Positions 1 through 6,483 of a stretch of DNA of 8,243 nt are shown one piece after another. Numbering within the stretch: the first letter of the stretch is position 1; each line of letters starts with the position of its first letter. The notes beneath the pieces were generated by a model. It was not told the origin of the DNA. It worked only from the letters and a program-made list of their open reading frames with translations, and made no database searches. This DNA comes from an uncultured Clostridia bacterium. Its GTDB lineage: Bacteria; Bacillota; Clostridia; Lachnospirales; Anaerotignaceae. Location: NCBI GenBank assembly GCA_937888765.1, contig CALASU010000163.1, forward strand, positions 1-8,243, in the 5' to 3' direction. Position numbers and translations under genes: made by a program.

Positions 1-900
1 CAGGCTCTGAATGGTTCTGATATGGTATTTATTACTGCAGGTATGGGCGGCGGCACAGGTACAGGTGCAGCTCCCAGAATTGCGGCAATTTCTAAGGAAA
101 TGGGCATTCTGACAGTTGGCGTTGTGACAAAGCCTTTCAATTTTGAAGGTAAGAAAAGAATGGCAAATGCCGAAAGAGGGATTGCGGAACTGAAAAAGAA
201 CGTAGATACACTGGTTATCATTCCCAACCAGAAACTGCTGAGCATCATCGACAAGAAAACACCTATGACACAGGCATTCCGTAAAGCGGACGAAATCCTG
301 CGTCAGGGCGTACAGGGTATTGCGGATCTGATTTCCAAACCCGGCGTGATCAATCTGGACTTTGCCGATGTACGCACAATCATGGCAGATAAAGGCATTG
401 CGCATATGGGTATTGGTCAGGCAAGCGGTGAAAATAAAGCCGAAGTGGCAGCAAAAATGGCAATCCACAGCCCTCTGCTGGAAACAACCATCGAAGGTGC
501 AAAGAGCGTTCTGATCAACTTCTGCGGCGACGAAAATCTGAGCCTGTTTGAAACAGATGAAGCAGCAGAACTCATCAGAGAAGCACTGGACCCCGAAGCA
601 GAAATCATCTTTGGTACTTCCATTAACGAAGATCTGGAAGATGAAGTGATTGTTACAGTAATCGCAACAGGTCTGGAAGATGATATTCCTGTTCCTGTAG
701 CACCTTCTGCAAGAAGACAGGCTGCTATAGCAGCACAGCAGCAGCCCGCAGTAAGAGAAGAAAGAGCAGAAGCGTCTGCAGCAGAACCTGTACAGGCGGA
801 AGCAGAAGCACCTGCAAGAAGATATCCTGATTTTGAGGATAATTTTGAATCCGAAATTAAAATTCCTGATTTTATTGCAAAAGCAAGAAAGAGATTTTGA
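1..900 (+). CDS. ftsZ: Cell division protein FtsZ, 3' part (5' end outside window)
   Basis: FtsZ is the tubulin-like GTPase that polymerises into the Z ring at the division site. The reading frame is open from base 1, so the start lies upstream; roughly 85-90 N-terminal residues are missing, judged from where the nucleotide-binding motif normally sits. The tubulin signature GMGGGTGTG is encoded at 40-66. The T7 synergy loop NLDFADV, which completes the GTPase site of the neighbouring subunit, is at 352-372. The globular C-terminal domain runs to about 680. It is followed by a low-complexity linker rich in Ala, Gln and Glu (about 690-830). The C-terminal peptide IKIPDFIAKARKRF (856-897) resembles the conserved FtsZ tail that binds FtsA, SepF and other partners. 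The gene ends at TGA 898-900 and is followed by a terminator. It appears unrelated in function to the phosphate genes downstream. Confidence 0.97.
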   Translation, partial: QALNGSDMVFITAGMGGGTGTGAAPRIAAISKEMGILTVGVVTKPFNFEGKKRMANAERGIAELKKNVDTLVIIPNQKLLSIIDKKTPMTQAFRKADEILRQGVQGIADLISKPGVINLDFADVRTIMADKGIAHMGIGQASGENKAEVAAKMAIHSPLLETTIEGAKSVLINFCGDENLSLFETDEAAELIREALDPEAEIIFGTSINEDLEDEVIVTVIATGLEDDIPVPVAPSARRQAAIAAQQQPAVREERAEASAAEPVQAEAEAPARRYPDFEDNFESEIKIPDFIAKARKRF

Positions 901-924
901 TTGCGGGATACATAAAAATGTATG

Positions 925-964
925 AAAAATCCCCCTTTCCGTAATAACGGAAAGGGGGATTTTT
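925..964 (+). terminator. Strong hairpin terminator after ftsZ, probably bidirectional
   Basis: An 18-bp perfect inverted repeat surrounds a 4-nt AATA loop (943-946). The arms are 925-942 and 947-964, with the core CCCCCTTTCCGT pairing with ACGGAAAGGGGG. The 3' arm ends in a T run (960-964), and the 5' arm begins with an A run that becomes a T run on the minus strand. It can therefore stop ftsZ transcription and also back up termination of the convergent minus-strand transporter gene. Confidence 0.93.
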
Positions 965-978
965 GCGTTGCTGAAAAT

Positions 979-1012
979 AAAAATGGTCTGTGTTTTTACA
1001 CAGACCATTTTT
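979..1012 (-). terminator. Hairpin terminator of the minus-strand transporter gene, probably bidirectional
   Basis: The inverted repeat ATGGTCTGTG (983-992) and CACAGACCAT (999-1008) encloses a short T-rich loop and is extended by A/T pairs to 979 and 1012. It starts 2 nt past the stop codon of the minus-strand gene (1015-1017). Read on the minus strand, the stem is followed by TTTTTATTTT, the layout of an intrinsic terminator. Read on the plus strand it also ends in a T run, so it is a second barrier for ftsZ transcripts. Confidence 0.9.
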
Positions 1013-1014
1013 GT

Positions 1015-1914
1015 TTATGTATGCTTTGGCTTTGCAAAGGAAAGCATCAATACCGTGATAACGATGAGCAAAAAGCCAATATAATCAATGAATTCCAGCT
1101 GTACCTTCAGCCAGATTACCGAAACCACTGTAGAGGAAAGCGGTTCTACGGATGCATACAGACTGCTTTTGGTAGGGCCGATATAACGAACCCCGTCGAG
1201 GAAGAGCAGATAAGGTGTCATCGTGCCAAGGAAAATAACGAAAATCAGGCAAAGGATGGTAGACAGATCCCAGTTGCCTGCCCATTGCCAGAAGGGGTGC
1301 ACGAAATTCATTACGACACAGCCGATCAGCATTGCCCAGCCGATCAGATACAGAGAATCATATTTCTGCAAAAGGCGTGAGGGGAATACTGTATAAAATG
1401 CCAGTGCTACAGCAGAGAGCAGACCCCAGAACAATGCGGCAGGGGAAAGACTCAGAGAGTGCAGATTACCGTGTGTTGCCAGCAGAATTGTACCGATCAG
1501 TGCCCCAAGAACAGCAATAGATTCAATGGCAGTAGGCGGCTTTCTGTGACGGATTGCAAGATATACGACGATCATAATAGGAGCTGTATACTGTAATACC
1601 GTTGCAGTCGCTGCATTGGAATAATTGATGGAAGCAAAGTAGCCATACTGCATGAACAGCATACCCACTAAAGCGAATATCAGAATATCCAATGTATCTT
1701 TTTTATTCTTCCAGATGCGGAACACACTGCCCTGCTTGATCTGGGAATAGGTCAGCAGAAAAAGCCCTGTCAGCAGCATACGCACAGCAACCAGCCATTC
1801 GGGTGTGATCTGTGCATTTCGGAATAAATACTGTCCTGCCGCACCGGAAACGCCCCAAAGGCAGGCACTGGCAATACAGTAAACAGACCCTTTTAAAACG
1901 TGATTTTTACTCAT
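1015..1914 (-). CDS. EamA/DMT-family membrane transporter
   Basis: A 299-residue, very hydrophobic protein with the two-repeat layout of the drug/metabolite transporter superfamily. About ten membrane segments are visible: five in the first half (about residues 8-145) and five in the second (about 158-293). The second half carries the typical EamA stretch around GPTKSSLYASVEPL (246-259) followed by a hydrophobic helix. The short C-terminal tail KPKHT would be cytoplasmic. I chose the ATG at 1914-1912 because GAGGGC (minus strand, 1921-1926) lies at proper spacing and the protein then starts just before the first membrane helix; an in-frame ATG at 1980 would add 22 polar residues with no good ribosome site. 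EamA proteins export or import amino acids, metabolites or sugars, and the substrate cannot be told from sequence. It is convergent to ftsZ and divergent from the pst genes, so a phosphate role is not implied. Confidence 0.9.
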   Translation of the reverse strand: MSKNHVLKGSVYCIASACLWGVSGAAGQYLFRNAQITPEWLVAVRMLLTGLFLLTYSQIKQGSVFRIWKNKKDTLDILIFALVGMLFMQYGYFASINYSNAATATVLQYTAPIMIVVYLAIRHRKPPTAIESIAVLGALIGTILLATHGNLHSLSLSPAALFWGLLSAVALAFYTVFPSRLLQKYDSLYLIGWAMLIGCVVMNFVHPFWQWAGNWDLSTILCLIFVIFLGTMTPYLLFLDGVRYIGPTKSSLYASVEPLSSTVVSVIWLKVQLEFIDYIGFLLIVITVLMLSFAKPKHT

Positions 1915-1951
1915 AAGAATGCCCTCGATTTCTATAAAATATTGCTTCCTA

Positions 1952-1980
1952 ATGCTACCATTTTTATGGATAAAAGTCAA
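1952..1980 (-). promoter_or_regulatory. Predicted sigma-A-type promoter of the EamA gene
   Basis: On the minus strand TTGACT (1975-1980) and TAGCAT (1952-1957) are separated by exactly 17 nt. They match the -35 and -10 consensus at 5 of 6 and 4 of 6 positions. Transcription would begin near 1945, giving a leader of about 30 nt before the ATG at 1914. It points away from the pstS promoter, and the two do not overlap. Confidence 0.55.
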
Positions 1981-2017
1981 TTGATGAAACTTTTTGTATG
2001 CTTTGTATTTTACATTG

Positions 2018-2029
2018 ATTTGATCAAAT
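2018..2029. repeat. 12-bp perfect palindrome ATTTGATCAAAT
   Basis: ATTTGATCAAAT reads identically on both strands. It sits between the divergent promoters and abuts the first Pho-box-like repeat of the pstS promoter (from 2029/2030). The position would suit an operator for a dimeric regulator, but AT-rich palindromes of this size also arise by chance, and no regulator is identified. Confidence 0.35.
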
Positions 2030-2073
2030 TTAACGGGAGTGTGATTTTTGATTTAACAATCGTTTTTTATACT
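2029..2073 (+). promoter_or_regulatory. PhoP/PhoB-type promoter of the first pstS gene
   Basis: The -10 box is TATACT (2068-2073). At the usual -35 distance there is only T-rich sequence, so an activator is probably needed. Upstream lie TTAACA-like elements in 11-bp steps on one DNA face: TTAACG (2030-2035), GTGATT (2041-2046, weak) and TTTAACA (2052-2058). Gram-positive PhoP binds direct repeats of TT(A/T/C)ACA with about 11-bp periodicity, and that model fits here. An outlying TTTACA at 2009-2014 may extend the site. The promoter of the second pstS gene shares the same elements at nearly the same distances. Confidence 0.65.
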
Positions 2074-2115
2074 ATGGTTGTAAACGAAAACAGAGAAAAA
2101 AGGAGAGGATATAAA

Positions 2116-2982
2116 ATGAAGAAGTTTTTAGTAATGACAGCAGTGATGATGGCGGCATTTACGGGATGTGGTGGTGCTTCTGATGCAGGTGCAGAAGATG
2201 CGGGCGGCAGAATCACAGTGATTTCCCGTGAAGAAGGTTCCGGCACGAGAGGGGCTTTTGTAGAATTGTTTGGCATCGAAGAAAGAGACGAAAGCGGCGA
2301 AAAAATTGATAAAACAACAGATATGGCAGAAATCACAAACAGTACGGCGGTTATGATGACAACTGTATCAGGGAATACAGAGGCAATTGGCTATGTTTCT
2401 CTGGGATCTCTGAATGATACGGTAAAAACGGTTTCTATTGATGGTGTGGAAGCCAGTGTAGAAGCGATCAAAGATGGCTCTTATAAAGCGGCAAGACCTT
2501 TTAACATCGCAACAGGTGCTGAAGTCAGCGAAGTGACACAGGATTTCATCAATTTCATTCTGAGTGAAGAAGGACAAACGATCGTAGAGGAAAACGGATA
2601 TATCAGTAAAGGTGATACAGGGGCTTACAATGGTACAGCACCTGCAGGCAAGGTAATTGCAGCGGGTTCTTCTTCTGTATCTCCTGTCATGGAAAAACTG
2701 AAAGAAGCCTATCAGAAAGTAAATACAAATGCTTCTGTGGAAGTACAGCAGAGTGATTCTACAACAGGGATGACTTCTGTAATAGAAGGTATGTGTGATA
2801 TCGGCATGGCATCCAGAGAACTGAAAGACAGTGAACTGGAAAAAGGCTTGATTCCCACCGTAATCGCTATGGATGGGATTGCAGTGGTAGTCAATCACGA
2901 AAATACAGTAAATGAATTAGACAGTACAGAAGTAAAAGAAATTTATACAGGCACAGTGACAGACTGGGCAGAAGTACAGTAA
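2116..2982 (+). CDS. pstS: Phosphate-binding lipoprotein PstS, circularly permuted order (copy 1)
   Basis: A 288-residue extracellular phosphate-binding lipoprotein that would deliver phosphate to PstC/PstA. The start is the ATG 7 nt after AGGAGAGG (2101-2108). Upstream in-frame ATGs (from 1900) would run through the promoter and are rejected. Residues 1-17 are a lipoprotein signal with lipobox FTGC and Cys18 as the lipid anchor. The mature protein begins with SREEGSGTR (37-45), AITN-type strands and GSYKAARPF; after FILSEEGQ (147-154) and GYIS comes a Gly/Ala-rich joint (about 165-178). Then follow AGSSSVSP (183-190), QQSDSTTGM (211-219), DIGMASRE (228-235), AMDGIAVVVN (251-260) and a final VTDWAEVQ. 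In classical PstS the second group comes first, so the two halves are exchanged. Acids that line up with the E. coli phosphate-site Asp56 and Asp137 are Asp228 and Glu40. Over 252 gap-free positions it is about 65% identical to the next gene product (hand count). Function is confident at family level; specificity is not tested. Confidence 0.92.
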   Translation: MKKFLVMTAVMMAAFTGCGGASDAGAEDAGGRITVISREEGSGTRGAFVELFGIEERDESGEKIDKTTDMAEITNSTAVMMTTVSGNTEAIGYVSLGSLNDTVKTVSIDGVEASVEAIKDGSYKAARPFNIATGAEVSEVTQDFINFILSEEGQTIVEENGYISKGDTGAYNGTAPAGKVIAAGSSSVSPVMEKLKEAYQKVNTNASVEVQQSDSTTGMTSVIEGMCDIGMASRELKDSELEKGLIPTVIAMDGIAVVVNHENTVNELDSTEVKEIYTGTVTDWAEVQ

Positions 2983-3031
2983 AAACCAGCCTTTTCATAA
3001 AAACATACTCCTATCAGATAAATTTCACGGT

Positions 3032-3085
3032 TTTACGTAAATTTTACAAAACGATGATTTTTATTTAACCTTCATGTTTTATACT
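3032..3085 (+). promoter_or_regulatory. PhoP/PhoB-type promoter of the second pstS gene and pst operon
   Basis: Four six-base elements begin exactly 11 bp apart: TTTACG (3032), TTTACA (3043), ATGATT (3054) and TTAACC (3065). They are followed by a -10 box TATACT (3080-3085) with no good -35. The first, second and fourth fit the Gram-positive PhoP box; the third is degenerate, as in the upstream promoter. In both promoters the TTTAAC element begins 16 bp before TATACT. No terminator is seen between the first pstS and this site (2983-3138), so read-through from the upstream gene is also possible. Confidence 0.7.
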
Positions 3086-3138
3086 TTGTGTGTAAAGACT
3101 AAGTTTAGGTTTTAATCCCGAAATAAGGAGTGAGTAAA

Positions 3139-3993
3139 ATGAAAAGGCTTTTTATCGTGGGTTTGCTGCTGACGGCACTGGCAATCCCATTGACAGGCTG
3201 CGGTGAGGAAAGACGCACCCAGCTGACACCTGTATCCAGAGAGGATGGCTCCGGTACAAGAGGGGCATTTGTAGAGCTGTTCGGCATCGAAGGCAAGGAT
3301 GAACAGGGCAGAGATATGGATATGACAACCGATTACGCGGAGATCACAAACAGTACGGCAGTTATGCTGATGACAGTTGAGGGCAATCCCAATGCCATTG
3401 GATATATCTCCATGGGGGCAATGAATGACATTGTAAAAACCGTGAAAATCGATGGTGTAGAGGCAACATTTGAAAATATTGAAAACGGCAGCTACAAAAT
3501 TGCAAGACCCTTTCATATTGCTATCAATGAAAATGTAACAGATGCGGCAATGGACTTTATTGGCTTTATCCAGAGCGAAGAAGGACAGGCAATCGTAGAA
3601 GAAAGCGGCTATATCAGTATCGGTAATACGGGTGCATATGAAAAAACGGATGCAAAAGGTACGATTACAGTAGCGGGCTCTTCCTCTGTTGCGCCTGTAG
3701 TGGAAAAAATCAAGGAAGCTTATGAAAAGATCAACAGTGATGTTTCTGTGCAGCTTCAGCAGAATGACTCTACAACAGGTATGGCTTCTGTAAAAGAGGG
3801 TACCTGTGAAATCGGTATGGCATCCAGAGAGCTGAAGGAAAGCGAACTGGCGGCAGGCTTACAGCCCATCGTGATTGCGATGGACGGGATTGCGGTAATC
3901 GTGAACCATGAAAATCAGGTAGACAATCTGAACAGTGAAGATGTGAGAGCCATTTATATGGGCGAGATCACAAACTGGTCTGAAATACAATGA
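3139..3993 (+). CDS. pstS: Phosphate-binding lipoprotein PstS, circularly permuted order (copy 2)
   Basis: A 284-residue paralog of the preceding gene product with the same reversed half order. The ATG at 3139 is chosen because AAGGAG (3125-3130) lies 8 nt upstream; a GTG at 3130 overlaps that site. The signal peptide has lipobox LTGC with Cys21 as the lipid anchor. The SREDGSGTR loop (33-41) comes first, and the segment that closes classical PstS, SEEGQAIVEESGYIS, is at 146-160. A short joint leads to AGSSSVAP (179-186), QQNDSTTGM (207-215), CEIGMASRE (223-231), AMDGIAVIVN (247-256) and EITNWSEIQ at the C-terminus. The site lining up with E. coli Asp137 is Asp36, but that lining up with Asp56 is Glu224, the reverse of copy 1. 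It ends 23 nt before pstC and probably shares its transcript. It is likely the main binding protein of the operon, with copy 1 as an extra or differently tuned receptor (inference). Confidence 0.92.
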   Translation: MKRLFIVGLLLTALAIPLTGCGEERRTQLTPVSREDGSGTRGAFVELFGIEGKDEQGRDMDMTTDYAEITNSTAVMLMTVEGNPNAIGYISMGAMNDIVKTVKIDGVEATFENIENGSYKIARPFHIAINENVTDAAMDFIGFIQSEEGQAIVEESGYISIGNTGAYEKTDAKGTITVAGSSSVAPVVEKIKEAYEKINSDVSVQLQQNDSTTGMASVKEGTCEIGMASRELKESELAAGLQPIVIAMDGIAVIVNHENQVDNLNSEDVRAIYMGEITNWSEIQ

Positions 3994-4016
3994 TCCTGTG
4001 AAAGGAGGATGAAAAA

Positions 4017-4856
4017 ATGAAAGAAAGTGTAATGAAAGGGGTTTTCATGGCGGCAGCGGCACTGTCCATTCTGGCAGTAGCACTGATCTGTGTGTTCCTG
4101 TTTGCTAATGGGCTTCCTGCCATTCAGGAAATAGGGATGTTTGACTTCCTGTTAGGGCAAAAATGGAAACCCTCTAATGATATTTATGGCATTTTCCCTA
4201 TGATTATCGGCAGTATCTATGTAACAGCCGGTGCAATCATTATCGGGGTGCCTCTGGGGATTCTGTGTGCGGTGTTTATGGCGTGCTTCTGTCCAAAGGG
4301 CTTATATAAGCTGATTAAGCCTGCAATTTCTCTTCTGGCAGGGATTCCCTCTATTGTATATGGTTTCTTTGGTCTGGTGGTACTCGTGCCAATCATGCAG
4401 ACTCTGGCAGGCGACAGCGGGAAAGGTGTACTGACAGCTTCTATTCTGCTTGGTATTATGATTCTGCCTACAATTATCGGGGTGGCGGAAAGCTCTATCA
4501 GAGCCGTTCCCGGTTCTTATTATGAAGGCTCTCTTGGCTTGGGGGCAACGCATGAAAGCAGTGTGTTCTTTGCAGTGCTTCCTGCGGCAAAGCAGGGGAT
4601 TCTGGCAGGTGTAATTCTTGGTATCGGCAGAGCCATCGGGGAAACCATGGCAGTTATCATGGTTGCGGGCAATCAGCCTGTTGTACCCGGCAGTCCGTTC
4701 AGCGGTGTCAGAACCATGACGGCAAACATCGTTATGGAAATGGGCTATGCGGCAGATCTGCACAGAGAAGCCCTTTTGGGTACAGCAGTGGTGCTGTTTG
4801 TATTCATTCTGATGATCAATCTCTGTTTCTCTATGCTGAAAAGGAGGGCTGACTGA
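4017..4856 (+). CDS. pstC: Phosphate ABC transporter permease PstC
   Basis: A 279-residue inner-membrane permease that forms the phosphate channel with PstA. About six membrane segments are visible (roughly 10-31, 62-92, 104-130, 138-158, 195-217 and 252-273). The LAGIPSIVYGFFGL stretch (107-120) is typical of Pst permeases. The cytoplasmic EAA-type loop, GSLGLGATHESSVFFAVLP (171-189), docks the ATPase. GRAIGET (204-210) holds the conserved Arg and Glu reported to matter for transport in E. coli PstC. An excellent ribosome site, AAAGGAGG (4001-4008), precedes the ATG. The stop TGA overlaps the pstA ATG as TGATG, a sign of translational coupling. It is assigned as PstC rather than PstA by order and by similarity to Clostridia and Bacillus PstC; length is normal. 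Confidence 0.95.
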   Translation: MKESVMKGVFMAAAALSILAVALICVFLFANGLPAIQEIGMFDFLLGQKWKPSNDIYGIFPMIIGSIYVTAGAIIIGVPLGILCAVFMACFCPKGLYKLIKPAISLLAGIPSIVYGFFGLVVLVPIMQTLAGDSGKGVLTASILLGIMILPTIIGVAESSIRAVPGSYYEGSLGLGATHESSVFFAVLPAAKQGILAGVILGIGRAIGETMAVIMVAGNQPVVPGSPFSGVRTMTANIVMEMGYAADLHREALLGTAVVLFVFILMINLCFSMLKRRAD

Positions 4857-5734
4857 TGGAAGAAATCAAAGCGATCAATCAGGTTACGTTTAAAGACCGT
4901 ATGATGCAGTATAAACGAAATCCGTTTTCTCTGTTCCTTGCCGGAATTGTTGTTCTTTCGGCAGTAATCACGATTTTTGTACTGGCGGCACTGGTAATCT
5001 ATATTCTGTATAAAGGCATTCCTAATCTGAAGCCTGAGCTGTTTGCATGGGAATACACAACAGAAAACGTATCCATGATGCCTGCGATTATCAATACATT
5101 GAGCATCACAGCGATGTCCCTGCTGTTTGCAGTGCCTGCGGGCATTTGTTCCGCAATCTATCTGGTGGAATATGCAAAAAGGGGCAACAAATTCGTTTCC
5201 GTGGTACGTATGACAACAGAAACCCTTTCGGGGATTCCCTCTATCGTATATGGTCTGTTTGGGTATCTGCTGTTTAATATCTCTCTTGGCTGGGGGTATT
5301 CCATTCTGGGCGGTGCGCTGACACTGGCGATCATGATTCTGCCTCTGATTATGCGAACCACAGAAGAAGCACTGCAGTCTGTACCCGACTCCTTCCGTGA
5401 AGGCAGTTTCGGGCTGGGTGCAGGTAAATTGAGAACGGTATTCCGTGTGGTATTGCCAAGCGCAGTACCCGGTATCCTGTCGGGTGTGATTCTGGCAGTG
5501 GGGCGTATTGTCGGCGAAACAGCGGCTCTGCTGTATCCTGCGGGTACAGCGGCAGAGGTGGCAGATGGTCTGTTCTCCTCCGGCCGTACACTGGCGGTAC
5601 ACATGTATGCGTTATTGAATGAAGGTTTATATATGGATCAGGCATATGCAACAGCGGTTGTTCTGCTGGTAATGGTAATCTGCATCAATGCTCTGTCCTC
5701 TCTGATTGCAAAGAAAGTAGGTGTCAAAGACTGA
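4856..5734 (+). CDS. pstA: Phosphate ABC transporter permease PstA
   Basis: A 292-residue permease partner of PstC. A polar N-terminal tail of about 25 residues is followed by a first membrane helix (about 27-52), an outer loop, then helices near 77-104, 121-145, 148-166, 203-225 and 264-284. The SGIPSIVYGLFGYLLF stretch (125-140) parallels that in PstC. The EAA-type ATPase-docking loop is GSFGLGAGKLRTVFRVVLP (183-201), followed by GRIVGET (216-222) with the conserved Arg/Glu pair. The start overlaps the pstC stop (TGATG), with AAGGAGGG at 4841-4848 inside the end of pstC. Its own stop overlaps the pstB ATG in the same TGATG form. Nothing abnormal is seen. Confidence 0.95.
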   Translation: MEEIKAINQVTFKDRMMQYKRNPFSLFLAGIVVLSAVITIFVLAALVIYILYKGIPNLKPELFAWEYTTENVSMMPAIINTLSITAMSLLFAVPAGICSAIYLVEYAKRGNKFVSVVRMTTETLSGIPSIVYGLFGYLLFNISLGWGYSILGGALTLAIMILPLIMRTTEEALQSVPDSFREGSFGLGAGKLRTVFRVVLPSAVPGILSGVILAVGRIVGETAALLYPAGTAAEVADGLFSSGRTLAVHMYALLNEGLYMDQAYATAVVLLVMVICINALSSLIAKKVGVKD

Positions 5735-6482
5735 TGAATCGAAGTAAAATTGAAGTATCCAATCTGGATTTATATTATGGCGAGTTTAAAGCACTCAAAA
5801 ACATCAACATTGCACTTCCTGAAAAGGAAATCACAGCATTTATCGGCCCTTCCGGCTGCGGTAAATCCACACTGCTCAAAAGTCTGAACCGTATGAATGA
5901 CTTAGTAGAAGGCTGTCGTATCACAGGACAGGTACTTCTGGACGGCGAAGATATTTATAAAGGTATGGACGTAAATGTGCTGAGAAAGCGCGTGGGGATG
6001 GTATTCCAGAAGCCCAATCCTTTTCCTATGAGTATTTATGATAATGTTGCTTATGGCCCTCGTACACATGGCATCCGCTCCAAAGTACAGCTGGATGAGA
6101 TCGTGGAAAAGGCATTGAAGGATGCGGCAATCTGGGATCAGGTAAAGGACAGACTGCACAAAAATGCGCTCGGCATGAGCGGCGGCCAGCAGCAGAGATT
6201 GTGTATTGCAAGAGCATGCAGCCTGAGGTACTGCTGATGGACGAGCCTACCAGTGCGCTCGACCCTATTTCCACTTCTCGTATCGAAGAACTTGCACTGG
6301 AGCTGAAAGATGAGTATACTATTATCATGGTAACCCACAATATGCAGCAGGCGACACGTATTTCCGATAATACTGCCTTCTTCCTGATGGGCGAAGTGAT
6401 TGAATTTGATAAAACAGAAAATTTATTCTCTATGCCAAAGGATCAGCGTACAGAGGATTATATTACGGGGAGGTTTGGTTGA
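5734..6482 (+). pseudogene. pstB: Phosphate ABC transporter ATPase PstB, frameshifted
   Basis: PstB is the ATP-hydrolysing subunit that powers phosphate import. The first frame (5734-6237) encodes Walker A GPSGCGKST (38-46), the Q-loop FQKPNPFPMS (91-100) and the ABC signature MSGGQQQR (148-155). It then runs out of family sequence after IARA and stops at TGA 6235-6237. The rest of PstB (MQPEVLLMDEPTSALDP with Walker B and D-loop, VTHNMQQ with the H-loop, and a normal end TEDYITGRFG) continues in the -1 frame from about 6216 to TGA 6480-6482. PstB proteins normally read IARALA followed by a residue pair and PEVLLMDEP, so two residues plus one base (7 nt) seem to be missing near 6214-6217. No slippery heptamer is seen there. 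Both halves are otherwise well preserved, so the break is recent, an error in the sequence, or a tolerated split. If real, this copy could not make a full ATPase. Confidence 0.88.
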
Positions 6483-6483
6483 T

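Noticed and set aside
922..1380. Plus-strand open frame across the terminators and the EamA gene
   Set aside because: It begins inside a terminator hairpin and the rest is antisense to a well-supported membrane transporter.
1900..2115. Upstream in-frame extension of the first pstS gene
   Set aside because: It would read through the promoter elements and the ribosome binding site; the lipoprotein signal starts cleanly at 2116 after AGGAGAGG.
3130..3138. GTG start for the second pstS gene
   Set aside because: The GTG overlaps the AAGGAG ribosome site, which is properly spaced for the ATG at 3139.
4745..5602. Long minus-strand open frame opposite pstA
   Set aside because: The translation is a Cys/His/Gln/Arg-rich shadow with no domain, and the plus strand codes for a clear PstA.
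6205..6220. Programmed -1 ribosomal frameshift in pstB
   Set aside because: There is no X XXY YYZ slippery heptamer near the frame change, and a simple frameshift would still leave the protein two residues short of the family pattern.
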